In this document: positions 53,420 to 64,000 of the stretch, in pieces
How positions within the stretch are numbered: position 1 is the stretch's first letter
How the letters are laid out: each line of letters starts with the position of its first letter
Assembly (NCBI GenBank): GCA_002104985.1
Contig: MCGO01000013.1
Location: forward strand, 589,320 to 653,319
DNA from: Rhizoclosmatium globosum
Taxonomy: Eukaryota > Chytridiomycota > Chytridiomycetes > Chytridiales > Chytriomycetaceae
Direction: 5' to 3'
Length of the DNA: 64,000 nt
Notes under the pieces: generated by a model
Told to the model about the DNA's origin: nothing
The model's input: only the letters and a program-made list of their open reading frames with translations
Database searches by the model: none
Made by a program: the position numbers and the translations under genes

Positions 53420-54416
53420 TTACAAAGCAGCCACTTTTGTTTTGTGCACTTTCCAAATATGTTGTTTTCGAGCTTCCTCTGATTTGTACAGTTTACAGCA
53501 TTCAGGACAAGGCAACTTCTTGACATTCTCACGCCTTAGTTTCTTCTTCTCCTTGTTCGGTAAGTGTTTGTTTTCATGACTTGATAGGCCACCGTTGATG
53601 CGTAACTGCATCCTGGATATTCACACTTGAATGGCTTCTCACCAGTATGGCCTCGTGAATGGACCTTCTGACGCTTTTTGGTGGTGAATGTCTTGTCACA
53701 CTGATCGCATGAGTATGGTCTTTTGCCATTGTGTGTCAGCTTGTGTGTTGCGAGATGGAGAATTTGGAGAAGGACCTTTCACATCCAGGATAGTCACATT
53801 TCTTGTTACGTGCGTGCACACGGCTGGAGACTGATTCGGAAGTTCCTGAACTCTGTGGGGCCAGTCGGTCAGCGCCTGGGACATTTGGCAGATTCGTAAA
53901 CGGCTTCGTATCGTTGAAGGCACCGCTGGTGGTCGAGGTTTCGATCGGAACATCAAGTGGCATGTAGGATTCAACTGGATTGTCACGGAAAACGTTCATT
54001 GCTGCGTGGGCCATATCGGAAGTTGCAGCAGATCCTTGTTGAAGGTCGAGGTTATACTTGAAGAAAAGGTCACAAGCAGTAATAACCGGCAACAAAGCGG
54101 TTGAAGGCAATGGAACAGTTTGGGAAGAGAAGTTGGTCATCATCAACTGATTGGATGGTATGCCATTTTGGAGGCATAAGACATCTGGGTAGGAAAACAT
54201 ATGGGCTGCGAAGGTTGGTCTAAATGACAAGTTAAATGGATTCGCGATACATGGGACCGCATTATCTTGTTCTAAAGAAAGAGGGGAGAGGAAAAGGTAG
54301 TAAAACAATGCTGGCGGTATGTCCATATGTTGTTGTATGACAGTTTCCACAGCTTCTTGATGGACTTGTGTGCTCTCATGACTCCGACTGCGTAACGGGC
54401 GCTTTGATGCTGCCAT
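53420..54416 (-). CDS. C2H2 zinc-finger transcription factor with apparent frameshifts
   Basis: From the start at 54416 the frame encodes a 200-residue N-terminus without known domains, then the first finger CDYPGCERSFSK. The frame then shifts near 53765. The continuation in the next frame gives the correct finger spacing (LHLATHKLTH), a second finger CDQCDKTFTTKKRQKVHSRGH with TGEKPF, and the start of a third (CEYPGCSYAS). A second shift near 53595 leads to the end of the third finger (SSHENKH) and a fourth (CPECCKLYKSEEARKQH), ending at 53420. One base missing from an A run explains the first shift. It is either a decayed gene or a consensus error. Confidence 0.7.
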
Positions 54417-54800
54417 GGTAGTTGCTCCGCGTTAGGGTAGACGGACTTGCTTTTTTTTGGACCACTGAAGACAGGGGAAGCTTTTCAATTTGAAGGTAAA
54501 AATTTGTTAAGGGTTACACATTCCAACGTAAGTTAAATTTCCAGGTCATACTGTCTCCAATAACATGTATCGAGCCAATTTTTACTTCCGCAAGTTAATA
54601 ACTAGGGGCAGCTCAGTTCTTGAGGGATTCATCTCATTGGGGCAAAATTCCCCTTCCCAAGCCAAAAATAAATAAAGACACCCTTTAAGTGAGCTACAAA
54701 TTGGTTCTTATTCGACTATCAATAATTTGAAAGATTGGAATGTAGAAAAGACTCGCTTGGCCACTCAACCAGCTTAATTATGCTCTTTGAGAAACGTATG
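54417..54800. other. intergenic, nothing recognised
   Basis: This is the promoter side of the minus-strand zinc-finger gene and the 3' flank of the HAD gene. No feature is seen. Confidence 0.4.
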
Positions 54801-55661
54801 TTAAAAGAGTCCTTGTTCCAACATAGCCTCTAATTCGATAGCCACACCATCCTCATCGTTTGTAAACTGAGAGACACGATTGGCGACTTGTTTCAACGCA
54901 TCGACACCGTTTTTCATTGCAATACCAAGACCTGCAGTCTGAAGAAATTCGAGGTCATTTGTGCCATCACCAAATGCAACAGTTTCTTCAAGAGAGATAT
55001 TCAGTGACTCGCACAATGTAGTGAGTCCAATGCCTTTGTGGATGCCTTTGGGAACGCAATCGAGAAAGTATCGTTCTTCATAAACGTTGACGGAGGGACA
55101 GAGTGCACGGACTTTGAGGATATCCGTGGATGGATTGCTTGTAAGCAGGAACATTTTGGGGACATTTCGAGTTGGCAGTGTTTGAGATTGCAAGTTCACG
55201 AAGGGAGTTGTACTCTCTTCAAAGAAGCGATCAATCAAGGGTGTGTCCTTGACCTCTGATGTGATCTGAATGTTTTCATGGGGCAGTTCGTACAGACAGC
55301 AAGTAAGGCCGAGAGTGCGAGCGGCTTCATCGATTTGGGATACTTGAACACTTGACATTTCGTGTGCAAACAGAACCTGTTTTGTGTTTGCGACGAGTCC
55401 AACTGCGCCGTTGAATCCGACAATGTGTGGTGAAAAGCCAAGTGGCTCTTCGATCATGTGCGTGTGGAACGAGGGCCGGCCTGTCACTAGGGCGATTGCG
55501 ATGCCTTGGCTGTGGAGCCGCCTGAGCACGGTCGCTACTCGGCCTGTCACTTTCTGATCAGATGTGATTAGGGTTCCGTCCACGTCAATAGCGATCAGCT
55601 TGAAGGTGCGTGTCATCTGATTTGTTGATAGGGAAAACGTTTTCTTATCCGCTTTTTTCAT
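54801..55661 (-). CDS. Cof-type HAD-superfamily phosphatase
   Basis: An intronless frame of 286 residues. All HAD motifs are present: motif I AIDVDGTL (nucleophile Asp and acid/base Asp), motif II LVTGRP, the Lys of motif III in VPKGIHKG and motif IV AFGDGTNDLEFL. The long insert between motifs II and III is the C2B cap of the Cof/YbiV/sucrose-phosphatase-like group, which dephosphorylate small sugar or nucleotide phosphates. An inner ATG gives MTRTFKLIAI, closer to the usual N-terminus; either start is possible. The family is mostly bacterial, and absence of introns would fit transfer, though small fungal genes can also be intronless. Confidence 0.88.
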   Translation of the reverse strand: MKKADKKTFSLSTNQMTRTFKLIAIDVDGTLITSDQKVTGRVATVLRRLHSQGIAIALVTGRPSFHTHMIEEPLGFSPHIVGFNGAVGLVANTKQVLFAHEMSSVQVSQIDEAARTLGLTCCLYELPHENIQITSEVKDTPLIDRFFEESTTPFVNLQSQTLPTRNVPKMFLLTSNPSTDILKVRALCPSVNVYEERYFLDCVPKGIHKGIGLTTLCESLNISLEETVAFGDGTNDLEFLQTAGLGIAMKNGVDALKQVANRVSQFTNDEDGVAIELEAMLEQGLF

Positions 55662-56247
55662 ATCCGCCGTATCGCTATTATAAAAAAGGCTTTCGATAAA
55701 GTAGTAATATTGTAAGAGTGTCTACACACTTGCTGCCGCTTCCAATGGCGTTCCCACCTCAAGACTTGTTGAAGCTGGTCATAATTATCCCCGAGAATAA
55801 CGATTCTAAACACTTTAATTGATAATATAGGTACATAAGATCAATTGTTCTTTAATCAAACGTATACTGCTGGCAGCGTATCAGCTATTTATTTGAGGAG
55901 GGCGCTGCATGTAAATTGGATAGCCCATGTTACTTCCAAAGATTATACCAAATAAACAGAGCATCAAGTTTCAATTGTGTATTTATCCAAGCACCGTTCA
56001 TTCTTGGACCATTCATTCTTGAACCATTTTCATTCTTGAACCATTCTTGAACCAATTTGAATGTCGTTCAACTTCTGTCTGAACAGCAACAAATCAAGTC
56101 AGGGAAGGATCCCAGTCGTATTTGTTTCACGTTCAACTTTACGCCGAAGATTAACTTAAGCAGAACATTAAATCCTTGGCAGCGCATCAACAACAGGCGA
56201 AAAAAAGACGAACCCTCCCAAAATTTCTTTGAACCCAGCATTCCACG
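55662..56247. other. intergenic between divergent genes
   Basis: A shared upstream region of the HAD and C2H2 genes. The words TCATTCTTG and GAACCATT recur several times near 55985-56052, a short imperfect direct repeat. No gene is recognised. Confidence 0.45.
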
Positions 56248-58045
56248 ATGCTTTCAGCACCACCATCTTCGCAGTATAGCCACAGCCACAACAACGAGCA
56301 CAAGAAGCAGACGCCTGAGGAGTACCTCGAAGAGACTGGACAGATGCTCGACCGGAGCACTGCCGCTCACCAATCAATCCCTAACATCAACATCCAAATG
56401 TACGAGCCTGACACGCCGGTGCTTCCAACGCCATTCACACCGTACATGCACACACCGTTCCATCCAATTAACAGACACCTTGGACTGCACCCAGACATGG
56501 ACCTGCTTCTGATGTCGCCCTCGATGAAAATGAACCCGCACTCAACCCACTCAATCCACTCAAACAACTCAACGCACCTGACTCCAACCCTCTCTGCCAC
56601 TCACTTTATGCACTCGCCACTGCCAATCACATTTGGACAGGGACACCACCACGCACCATCGCCCATGATCAACGTCGCATATGCTGATGAATCCAACGTG
56701 TATTTAGGGACCTCTTCCGTGTACTCATCTACCTTCAACTCCACCGACATTCTCGCATCGCCGCCTGCCGACTCGGAAAACCACTTTCTCGATTCGTTTC
56801 TCATGGGCGGTGCTCTGGACCTGACAAATAGTCCAATGCCGCTTTCGTCTTCGGCTGTCGATCCACTGGGAAACACGGAATCGCCAACTACAGCTGCTCT
56901 TGGTCTGCCCCTGTTCCACCACCAACAAAAGAAGCAGAATCTGTCAAACTTGTGGATCAACACATCAATCGCCTCACCACAGCCACAGTTACAGTCGCCT
57001 TCTCAACACATGTCGTACCATCACAATAACCAAGGACAGTCCCCTATGCTTCAAATGCCCCTTAGCTTGCACCAGCAACAAGCAACCTTCCTCGGAGACC
57101 TACAGAACACTTCTTTGTCGATGAATTCAGTTACACCAAATACCTTCCTCACAGTCGCTGGAACTGGAGTCGAGTTTGACTCCATGAGCAACTACTCCCA
57201 ATCAGCGTACGGTGGCGACGACGACGATTTATACCTTTCTCTTGGCAGACTCAGTACCCCTATTCCTCCCTCCAGTATCAACAGCCATCTATCTCCATAC
57301 CCTCAATGGACGCAACATGACAGCCACAGTACCACCATTGGGAACTTTCATAGTCCTCTCATACCTCTCCCACATCCATACCCTTCTTCTTCTGCCTCTC
57401 CAAATCCAAAGAAACGGAAAGCTTCCGATCAAGATGATTCCCCAAACAAATCTACTAGTTTGGTTAGGAAGCCTCATGCATGTGCATATGAAGGTTGTAC
57501 AATGTCTTTTGATAAACAGGCGAATTTACGTCAGGTGAGTTTTTTAGTGATGTAGTCATTGAGCGAGGTCGGAGTGAAACGTATGTTGAATAAACGGGGG
57601 ATGAGTGAAGCCCGTGCCGAGCGAAGCGAGAATGAACGCGATTGGGAACTTTGGCATCTTCCATAAAAACCCTAACCCCTAACTAACCTTCCTGTCGCAG
57701 CACATCCTAAAACACACTGGCGAACTTCCCTACGCATGTACACAAGACGGTTGCACAAAACGATACTCTACGCGAAACCGTCTGAACGTTCACATGTCCA
57801 CACACACCGGTATTCTCCCACACATATGTCCCACTTGCAACAAGGGACACGCGCAAATGTGTTCGCTGCGTACACATATGGTGAGCCATATGACTCCTGA
57901 AGAAAAGCGCGCGTATTATGAGAGTCAGAAGAAGACTGTTGCGTGTGGACATTGTGGCAAAGGGTTTAAGAATGTCAAAAGTATGGATCAACATAGTTGG
58001 AAGGAACATAAAGTGGCTGGCGTCGTCGGGGAGTTGAAGGAATAA
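56248..58045 (+). CDS. C2H2 zinc-finger transcription factor A
   Basis: Exons 56248-57534 and 57701-58045, phase 0, 543 residues. A long Ser/Thr/Pro/His/Gln-rich N-terminus is followed by four or five fingers: CAYEGCTMSFDKQANLRQH split by the intron, CTQDGCTKRYSTRNRLNVH, CPTCNKGHAQMCSLRTHM and CGHCGKGFKNVKSMDQHSWKEH. Between the last two is HMTPEEKRAYYESQKK. The same finger series, linker and intron neighbourhood occur in 58910-60142, so the two are tandem paralogs. The 166-nt intron contains a word series (GAGCGAGG, GAGCGAAGCGAG) reminiscent of the SCC3 intron. Function is inferred as transcription control. Confidence 0.85.
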
Positions 58046-58909
58046 TAGACTCGGGCTTGTTTTGATGTTTTCTTCGAAGTGTTTCTTTTGGGGCATGCCC
58101 TCAGGTATAATTTATAATGTTGTTGAGTTTTTGTTAGAATAAATGGATTTAACGCTTATTTCGGATGATAATACACGGCTACGAAATCAGTACACCAAAT
58201 CTTACAAGACATTTGACACTGTTCTTGCTTGAAGGCAGCTTTTTCAGAATCGGAACACAGTTATAAGTATTGGTAGCCATCTACATCAACTATGTTACTT
58301 TCTTTTATTTATCAACCGGTTGTTTTTCTTGGACGAAGCTACAAAGCAAATGAGCACCACTTATAAGATATCGAGGGAGAGACGCAAAAATGGCTATATC
58401 GTTCAATCGGTGCATGTGAAAATGGTTTCAAGGTTGTTCTTTGTGCTCAGTGTTGGCAAAGGTTTCTTTGGAGTTGGTTTCGACCATATCACATCAGCAA
58501 AGTGAAATATCGGCGTGTCTCCGACATATGTTCGGCTTGGGTTTTGGTATTTATCTCCCTTGACCAGCTTTTCATGAATGCCACATTCTGCAACTTGTTA
58601 AACATATCCCGTTTGTTTCTCTCAATAAAATTTAACCGTGTTAGGTAATATTTTTTCTTGCATGCGAATTCAAGGTTCTGATGTCGGAGTCGTTCCGCAA
58701 GCTGTGTTACATCCGCCCAACAACGGCTCCGCAATGTAATGTACTGATGCGTGCATTATCTGAGTAAATATAATATATTTTTAATGGGGTTGTTACTTCG
58801 ATCTCCATCAAGTCAGGATGTAACCTTTGCGGCGGAGGTCACCATTTGTTCGGCCTGAAAAAAAGGTGCACAACACTAGCAACAACAATTGTCTCTAAAA
58901 CTGAAACAG
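58046..58909. other. intergenic between C2H2 paralogs
   Basis: About 860 nt between the two paralogous regulators. Short frames are present on both strands but none has recognisable content, and no repeat stands out. Confidence 0.45.
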
Positions 58910-60142
58910 ATGCGCCATCATAGAGAAGGAATATGGGTTGGCCAAGTTGATACTGCCGAGCTTCATGCGGACGAGGATATCACTCTTCATCAACTCTGCC
59001 ATTATGGGAAGGCGAACCCCCAACAAACTGATCTAAACCATAGTTTGCGTATTCATACACTGCTTCAGAACTATCACCCAATGACTGTCATTGAACCACT
59101 CATGCTCAGTGACTTTCCAATGTTGGTTGCCCCAAGTCCAACCCTGAACTCACCTGTTGCCACAACCCCTCCTCTACTCGCTCCTGGCTTCGACTTATAC
59201 CAATGCTGCGGTGGTTTAGGTTTCGAACAGTTTATGATGCCAGAAACAATCTCATTATCTTGCGGGGCTCCGCAATTAAATATACAACAGCCCTGGGACA
59301 TTTCGGCCATTTCATCTTTCTCTACCATGCCCTTGCACTCGGTTGAGACTCTTTGCCTGATTCCCACAACCATATTATATCATGACCGATCTCCTCCACT
59401 TTCTACATCTCCCCAAACGGTTAAGGCTACTTCTTCGGCTCAAATGGGAACCCAAAATACTGCCTTCTTATTGGACCAACCTTTATTAGACACCTGTCCA
59501 AAAACGTTGCAGCCAATTCCTAGTCCCACAATAATCTCTGACAAAATCGTGGTTCAAGCCAGCAACAATCAATCATCAAACAAAGCAGGAACCAAAGAAG
59601 GTAAACATTTTTGTCCCAAATTTTGGCAAGCATTAAAAACAACCAACACTGCAGAATCAAGAACTTCTCACGAATGCCCTGTATCAGGATGTTCAGGTTC
59701 TTTCTCCAAACGAGCGAATCTTAAACAGCATATGCTGAAACACACTGGCGAGCTTCCATTTGCCTGTGAATATGAAAACTGCGATAAACGATACAATACT
59801 CGAAACAGATTGAAAGTGCACATGCGTCAACATACAGGAGTAATGTAAGATTATACATTACGTTGTGGCTTCTCACATACATTTCTCAGGCCATATGTAT
59901 GTAAACTCTGTGGCAAGGGACATCCCCAAAAATGCAGTCTCAACACTCACATGATTACTCACCTCAATCCGAAGGAGAAGCGAGAATATTATAACGCGCA
60001 GAAACGGAAGCTTACTTGCAGTATCTGTGACATGAAGTACAAAAATGAGAAGAGTTTGGATCAGCATTCGTGGAGAGCACATAAAATAAGTGCAGTGGAT
60101 GCACGAGTGACAGTTGAGAGGGGGGCAGGCGGCAATAATTGA
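58910..60142 (+). CDS. C2H2 zinc-finger transcription factor B (paralog of A)
   Basis: Exons 58910-59844 and 59890-60142, in phase, 395 residues. The start is the first ATG in frame. Fingers are CPVSGCSGSFSKRANLKQH, CEYENCDKRYNTRNRLKVH, CKLCGKGHPQKCSLNTHM and CSICDMKYKNEKSLDQHSWRAH, with HLNPKEKREYYNAQKRK before the last. The zinc-finger block aligns with factor A through its whole length, while the N-terminal halves do not, so the DNA-binding part is under constraint. The intron sits one finger later than in A, so intron gain, loss or sliding occurred after duplication. Confidence 0.85.
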
Positions 60143-61471
60143 AGTTGCGGTTATTATATGAAAACAGATGTGTTTCCTTTTCAGTTATCAAAATATTACA
60201 GTTAGCTTGAAGTTAGGGTTTCTTGTCCAATAAATTACCAAACCTTTCATGAAATTCCAGTTGGCGTCCTGGTTGGAGTCACTGTCACCCATAGCAACAT
60301 TTCTCCGGCTATTTCGATCAGATGGAATCACAAGAATTGCGGTGAGTGAATGATTTTAAACCACCTGCGAAGTATCTTAGGGATTGAAAAGGTCGCACGA
60401 GGGTGGCATATTTCTTTTTGATTACAAGATCCAATTATTCATTCTAGTCAAAAGAGGCCTTCTTAAAGAATTAATTTAAAGAATTACTAACGTGCTTGAG
60501 TTTCCTGAACAGTTGCTAGGTATGTATTTATTGAACCACTGCCACCACAGCAAATCGATATAATGAATGACCACTGCAGGTTGAGTTCAGGTGCTTTCGT
60601 CAATGATGTCATTCGACTTTCGTTGTTTGACAGCTGGTGGATTGTTGGGTTGTTTGTTACTAAACGAATAATTATTAATAATGCGCTCTTAATTGTTCGT
60701 GTTTGTCAAGTATTTACAGTTTTAAATTTGTATCTGTTGGCGGTTGAAGTTGGGTCGTCGCGGCCAATCGCCTTTCTTCAAATCGAAAATGATGTTTGAA
60801 ATGATGGAAATTACTCGAAATTCAACGAAAGCAATTGTTCAGGAACTCTTAACAAACTGTCTCAACTCTTCAGCAATCGTTCCAGCTAAATTAGAACGCG
60901 ATAAACTTAATTCTTGAGGATTGGAGATATTACTGAGCTTTGCCAGAGTGTAAGGACATAATTTGACTGTTGTACTTCTTTGTTGAATTGAGCAAAGATT
61001 GTAATTCTTTCATAGATCCGTGATACTTTGCCTTCAGTGACTCATACAATGATTGGAGCGATTTGCAGCTTCTGATGAGCCTGAGAGTAAAAAGGATTTA
61101 CGGAAAGGAATTCAGCAAGTGTAATTTTTCGTCAAGACATCAGTGCACTAATATTTCACCATTTTTGGACGCACTGCTCGTATGACTTTTGGGTCCCCGT
61201 TGCATTTTTATCCAAGTCAAATTATTGGCGTTGAGATACAAGCATGTTTCACGTCAGTGTTTCCGTTACTGAGGGCTGTTGGCCGGTTTAAGAAATGACA
61301 ACGACAATGGGGACCGTGAAATTGGAAGTAGATGGTTCATCTAAGCTTATGAACATATTTCTCATTACTGTTTATCTTGTTCGTATATCACCGCGGTAAA
61401 ACCCTAAGTCCACTGAATAAGTTCGCCCACCAATCTCCTCTAGCATTTCCCTAAAATCTCACTCAATCATC
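60143..61471. other. 1.3-kb intergenic stretch, nothing firm
   Basis: The longest gene-free stretch of the window. A 78-codon frame (60563-60799) has no recognisable content. No tRNA, transposon or repeat was recognised. Confidence 0.45.
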
Positions 61472-63568
61472 ATGGTTGGGTTGCTTGCTCTTCTTGCAGT
61501 TTCCAACAGCGTCTGCGCATCTTTTTGGAACTCTGACGGGACCAATGGTAAGTGCTGGCACTGACAACACAAGATGGTGCACCAAACATTCAATTTAAAC
61601 TCGAACCAGCCGCAAAGATTGTTGCAGCTCCAGAGGCGCCGGCTCCTGTTCAAGCATGTCAGTTATATGAGTAATGTTTGCTGTTAGTCTAAATCATAAC
61701 TTAACAGTGAAGGAACCCATTTTTGATGTACCAATCAATCCTACTGTGGCATCAGTCAATGCCGGCGGCCCTCTGCCTTGGGATGTGTTTTTACAGAAGC
61801 CAAAGAGCTCCGGAAGAATGCCTCAGACTGGTAATTCTATCAACCTCTCCTCACCTGATTGACTGAAATTCAGAAGGCGGTGCCAACTCGAACACACTGT
61901 TGGCACCAGAACCAAAAGTTTCTAATGACAGCAAACCTGCTTTCGCAGAAGCCGCTGCATCATCGTCAACAAGTAAAGTCGCGAATTAATAACATATTAA
62001 CTTTAATATATTATGTACATGGCTTAGATATGGGATGCTATCCTGTCTACAATAATGGATACACTTACATCTATAACACGTATGCAAGTATAACAGGATC
62101 CAATGAAAACATTTGGCTGGCCTCGTCAGGGGTTTGGGAAGCAGACTCTATTTGCGATTCCTCCCTCGCGCCAAAGTGTTATTTTGATGCTTATGACAGT
62201 TCAAAAACTTCTGGGATTGATGGCACTCAAGTCAACTATGTTGGACATAACTTTATACTTTTCAAAGGAGTTTGGCAAGATCTTGGCGTTTGCACAGTTT
62301 ACACAAGTTAGTAACTCTGGTTTTCTTAAATGGATGCTTATTCTCCATAAATAGACAGTGCAATGTATCAAAATGATAACTTTGTTGGGATTGCCCCCGA
62401 TTTTACACTTTGGAAAAGGGAGTCCTTGTATAACGGTGATATTTGGCAACCATTTCCAAGCTCAGTTCGTGCACTTGATATGGTGCAGCTTCCAGACCTT
62501 TCATTTGTTGTGATTGGCACAGACTATCAACTGTATGCATGTCCCGGACTTTCAATGTGGTTTCAATGTACACTTGTGCCAAACTCTGGCTCGGTGAAAA
62601 GCATTGATGCCTCTCCAGATGGCACAAAATTCATTGGAGTTGGTTTAGATAATTTAGTCTATTTGCGATTGTCACTGTATGGATCGTGGTCAAGAATCCA
62701 AACTGCAGGCTCAGTTGTTGACATTACACTCTTACTTGATGGAAGTGCACTAGGTACTGCACCTGATGGAACTTTATGGACAATTAAGTCACCAACTGCA
62801 CCATGGATTAAAGTGCCAAATGGCTGTTGCGTTATCAGTACGAGTCTCACTAGAACGGGAACCATTATTGGAGTTGGGCCTGACAAGAAGTTGTACCAAA
62901 AAGTCACTGTTCAAGCTCCTTGGGTCCTTGTCCCTGACTCTGGCTCTGTCATAAGTGTTTCCTCTATCAAATCTCTCCCACAAGTGAATATCCTGTTGGG
63001 AATTGCTGCTGACAACTCTCTCTGGGGCAAGCGTGCTGAATCTTTAACTGGGCCATGGCAACAAATACCTTCAACTGTGAAAGCCATTGACATCATTGAA
63101 TATAAAAATCTATTCATAATTGTGGCACCTGATTACACTTTAATGGTGTGCAATACACTCTATGACATACACGGGTGTCAGCAGCTACCAAACTCTGGAT
63201 CTGTCAAAAGTTTTGGCTATGACGAGACCACTGACACGGCATTAGGTGTTGGTTTGGACAACCAACTGTATAAGTATGGTCAAAAGTGGTCACTTGTGCC
63301 AAACTCTGGATATGTGATTGATATTGAAATTCATTCAGGTACAATTTATGGGATTGGGACGGATTACAATGTGTACGCAAAGGCTGGCCTCACAGCTCCT
63401 TGGAAGCTTATTCCTAATTATTGCTGTATATCCCGTCTTGCTATTCTTCCTAATGGTCATGCTGGGGGTGTTGGATTGGATAATGCCATTTATGATGCAA
63501 ACGGAAAGTGGAACCTCATCGCGAATTCTAAGAGTGTTGTTAACTTTGCAAATGTCACGGTCTTTTAG
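61472..63568 (+). CDS. secreted tectonin-type beta-propeller protein
   Basis: Six exons: 61472-61547, 61610-61657, 61708-61830, 61874-61972, 62028-62306 and 62355-63568. Phases are all 1, and the product is 612 residues. It starts with a signal peptide (MVGLLALLAVSNSVCASF). A Pro/Ala linker region of about 100 residues is followed by a Cys/Tyr-rich segment (GCYPVYNNGYTYIYN), then about nine propeller strands units with GVGxDxxLYxK and LVPNSGSV motifs (for example IGTDYQLYA, GVGLDNLVYL, GVGPDKKLYQK, GVGLDNQLYKY). Tectonins are lectins that bind lipopolysaccharide or methylated glycans and act in defence or aggregation. This one would be extracellular. Very regular phase-1 introns join the linker exons. 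Confidence 0.85.
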
Positions 63569-63870
63569 TTTTAGACTGTTCTTTTTTTTTGAACCATTTT
63601 TCTTCTCTGATCTCATACTTTTATCCAAATAAACAGCTTTCTCATCAATTTGAAATCAAACATATTGGCAAGCACAAACATTCAGTTTGATAATCTTAAG
63701 AAGACGTTCGTCCTATTTGTCAGTACATTCTCAACAACAGCAACACCATTAAGCAGTGCTGTAGAACAAGACGTGTCAAATTAGATCCTGTGAATGTCAA
63801 CGACAAAAGAGATTATTTAATGGTCTCCAATCTTTTCTTCTATACTCTTGGGTTAGTTGGGTTAGACCCC
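63569..63870. other. 3' flank, nothing recognised
   Basis: The sequence after the tectonin gene contains GGGTTAGTTGGGTTAG near 63850-63865, which resembles telomere repeats but is only two degenerate units. No gene is recognised. Confidence 0.4.
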
Positions 63871-63974
63871 ATGCTACCATGCTACCATGCTACCATGCTA
63901 CCAATTCATGCTACCATGCTACCAATTCATGCTACCATGCTACCATGCTACCATGCTACCAATTCATGCTACCA
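63871..63974 (+). repeat. 8-bp minisatellite (ATGCTACC) with AATTC spacers
   Basis: Eleven copies of ATGCTACC are arranged 4-2-4-1, with AATTC between blocks. A poly-C stretch and GTTTGAAC follow at the window edge. The array may be part of a larger repeat outside the window. Confidence 0.9.
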
Positions 63975-64000
63975 AAAGCCCCCCCCTTTGGGGTTTGAAC

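Noticed and set aside
60563..60799. 78-codon plus-strand frame in the 1.3-kb gap
   Set aside because: No recognisable motif or splice context; expected by chance in AT-rich DNA.
63850..63866. Telomere-like GGGTTAG words
   Set aside because: Only two imperfect units inside the chromosome, too little for a telomere or interstitial array.
63871..63974. CRISPR-like array
   Set aside because: 8-bp units with 5-bp constant spacers are a minisatellite, and the genome is eukaryotic.

Overview
The window is a eukaryotic, almost certainly fungal, chromosome segment. Genes carry many short GT-AG introns (about 38 to 110 nt). There are eukaryotic tRNAs and core nuclear genes: a Pol III subunit, a cohesin SCC3/STAG subunit, a Vti1-type SNARE and an importin-alpha-like protein. 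Fungal-style regulators are present (Zn2Cys6, GCN4-type bZIP, several C2H2). Secreted CAP, chitosanase-like, Cys-rich and tectonin proteins, a chromodomain Ty3 element and plant-style LRR repeats suggest an early-diverging, zoosporic (chytrid-like) fungus. That placement is inference, not something read directly from the sequence.

Layout. 1-6.2 kb: tRNA-His, then a small membrane-protein gene broken by a 4.8-kb LTR retroelement with identical 99-bp LTRs and a CTGCT target duplication. 6.4-11.5 kb: a Gln-rich nuclear-type protein and an importin-alpha-like ARM protein. 11.7-16.6 kb: a very large NLR-like gene with a myristoylation signal, a PB1-like module, TIR, NACHT and WD40 repeats. 16.9-19.3 kb: tRNA-Leu and an F-box/LRR gene split by a G-rich insertion. 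19.5-25.7 kb: TMEM86/YhhN protein, arylamine N-acetyltransferase, a seven-module Cys-rich secreted protein, RPC8, and a chitosanase on the minus strand. 26.1-33.3 kb: a Tc1/mariner remnant, a C2-lipase protein, a CAP protein with a GPI-type tail, and a tandem pair of unknown genes, one decayed. 33.7-40.6 kb: SCC3/STAG and VTI1. 40.9-46.7 kb: a GPI-type protein, a zinc-finger protein, a glycosyltransferase-like protein and a Zn2Cys6 regulator. 46.8-52 kb: a small secreted protein, two paralogous CAP proteins with Trp-rich repeats, and an intronless membrane protein of bacterial type (COG4705-like). 52-60 kb: a bZIP gene with upstream ORFs, a C2H2 gene with apparent frameshifts, a Cof-type HAD phosphatase and two paralogous C2H2 regulators. 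61.5-63.6 kb: a secreted tectonin-type beta-propeller. The window ends in an 8-bp minisatellite.

The genes do not form an operon-like system. Three themes stand out. One is putative innate immunity or self-recognition (the TIR-NACHT-WD40 protein, and possibly the tectonin propeller and LRR protein). One is secretion and cell-wall interaction (CAP, Cys-rich, chitosanase and GPI-type proteins). The third is transcription control (six regulators, one with a GCN4-like uORF leader).

Exon boundaries were read by eye from splice sites and frame continuity, so those of conserved genes are more reliable than those of low-complexity genes. Several genes show single-base frame breaks that could be real decay or consensus errors.
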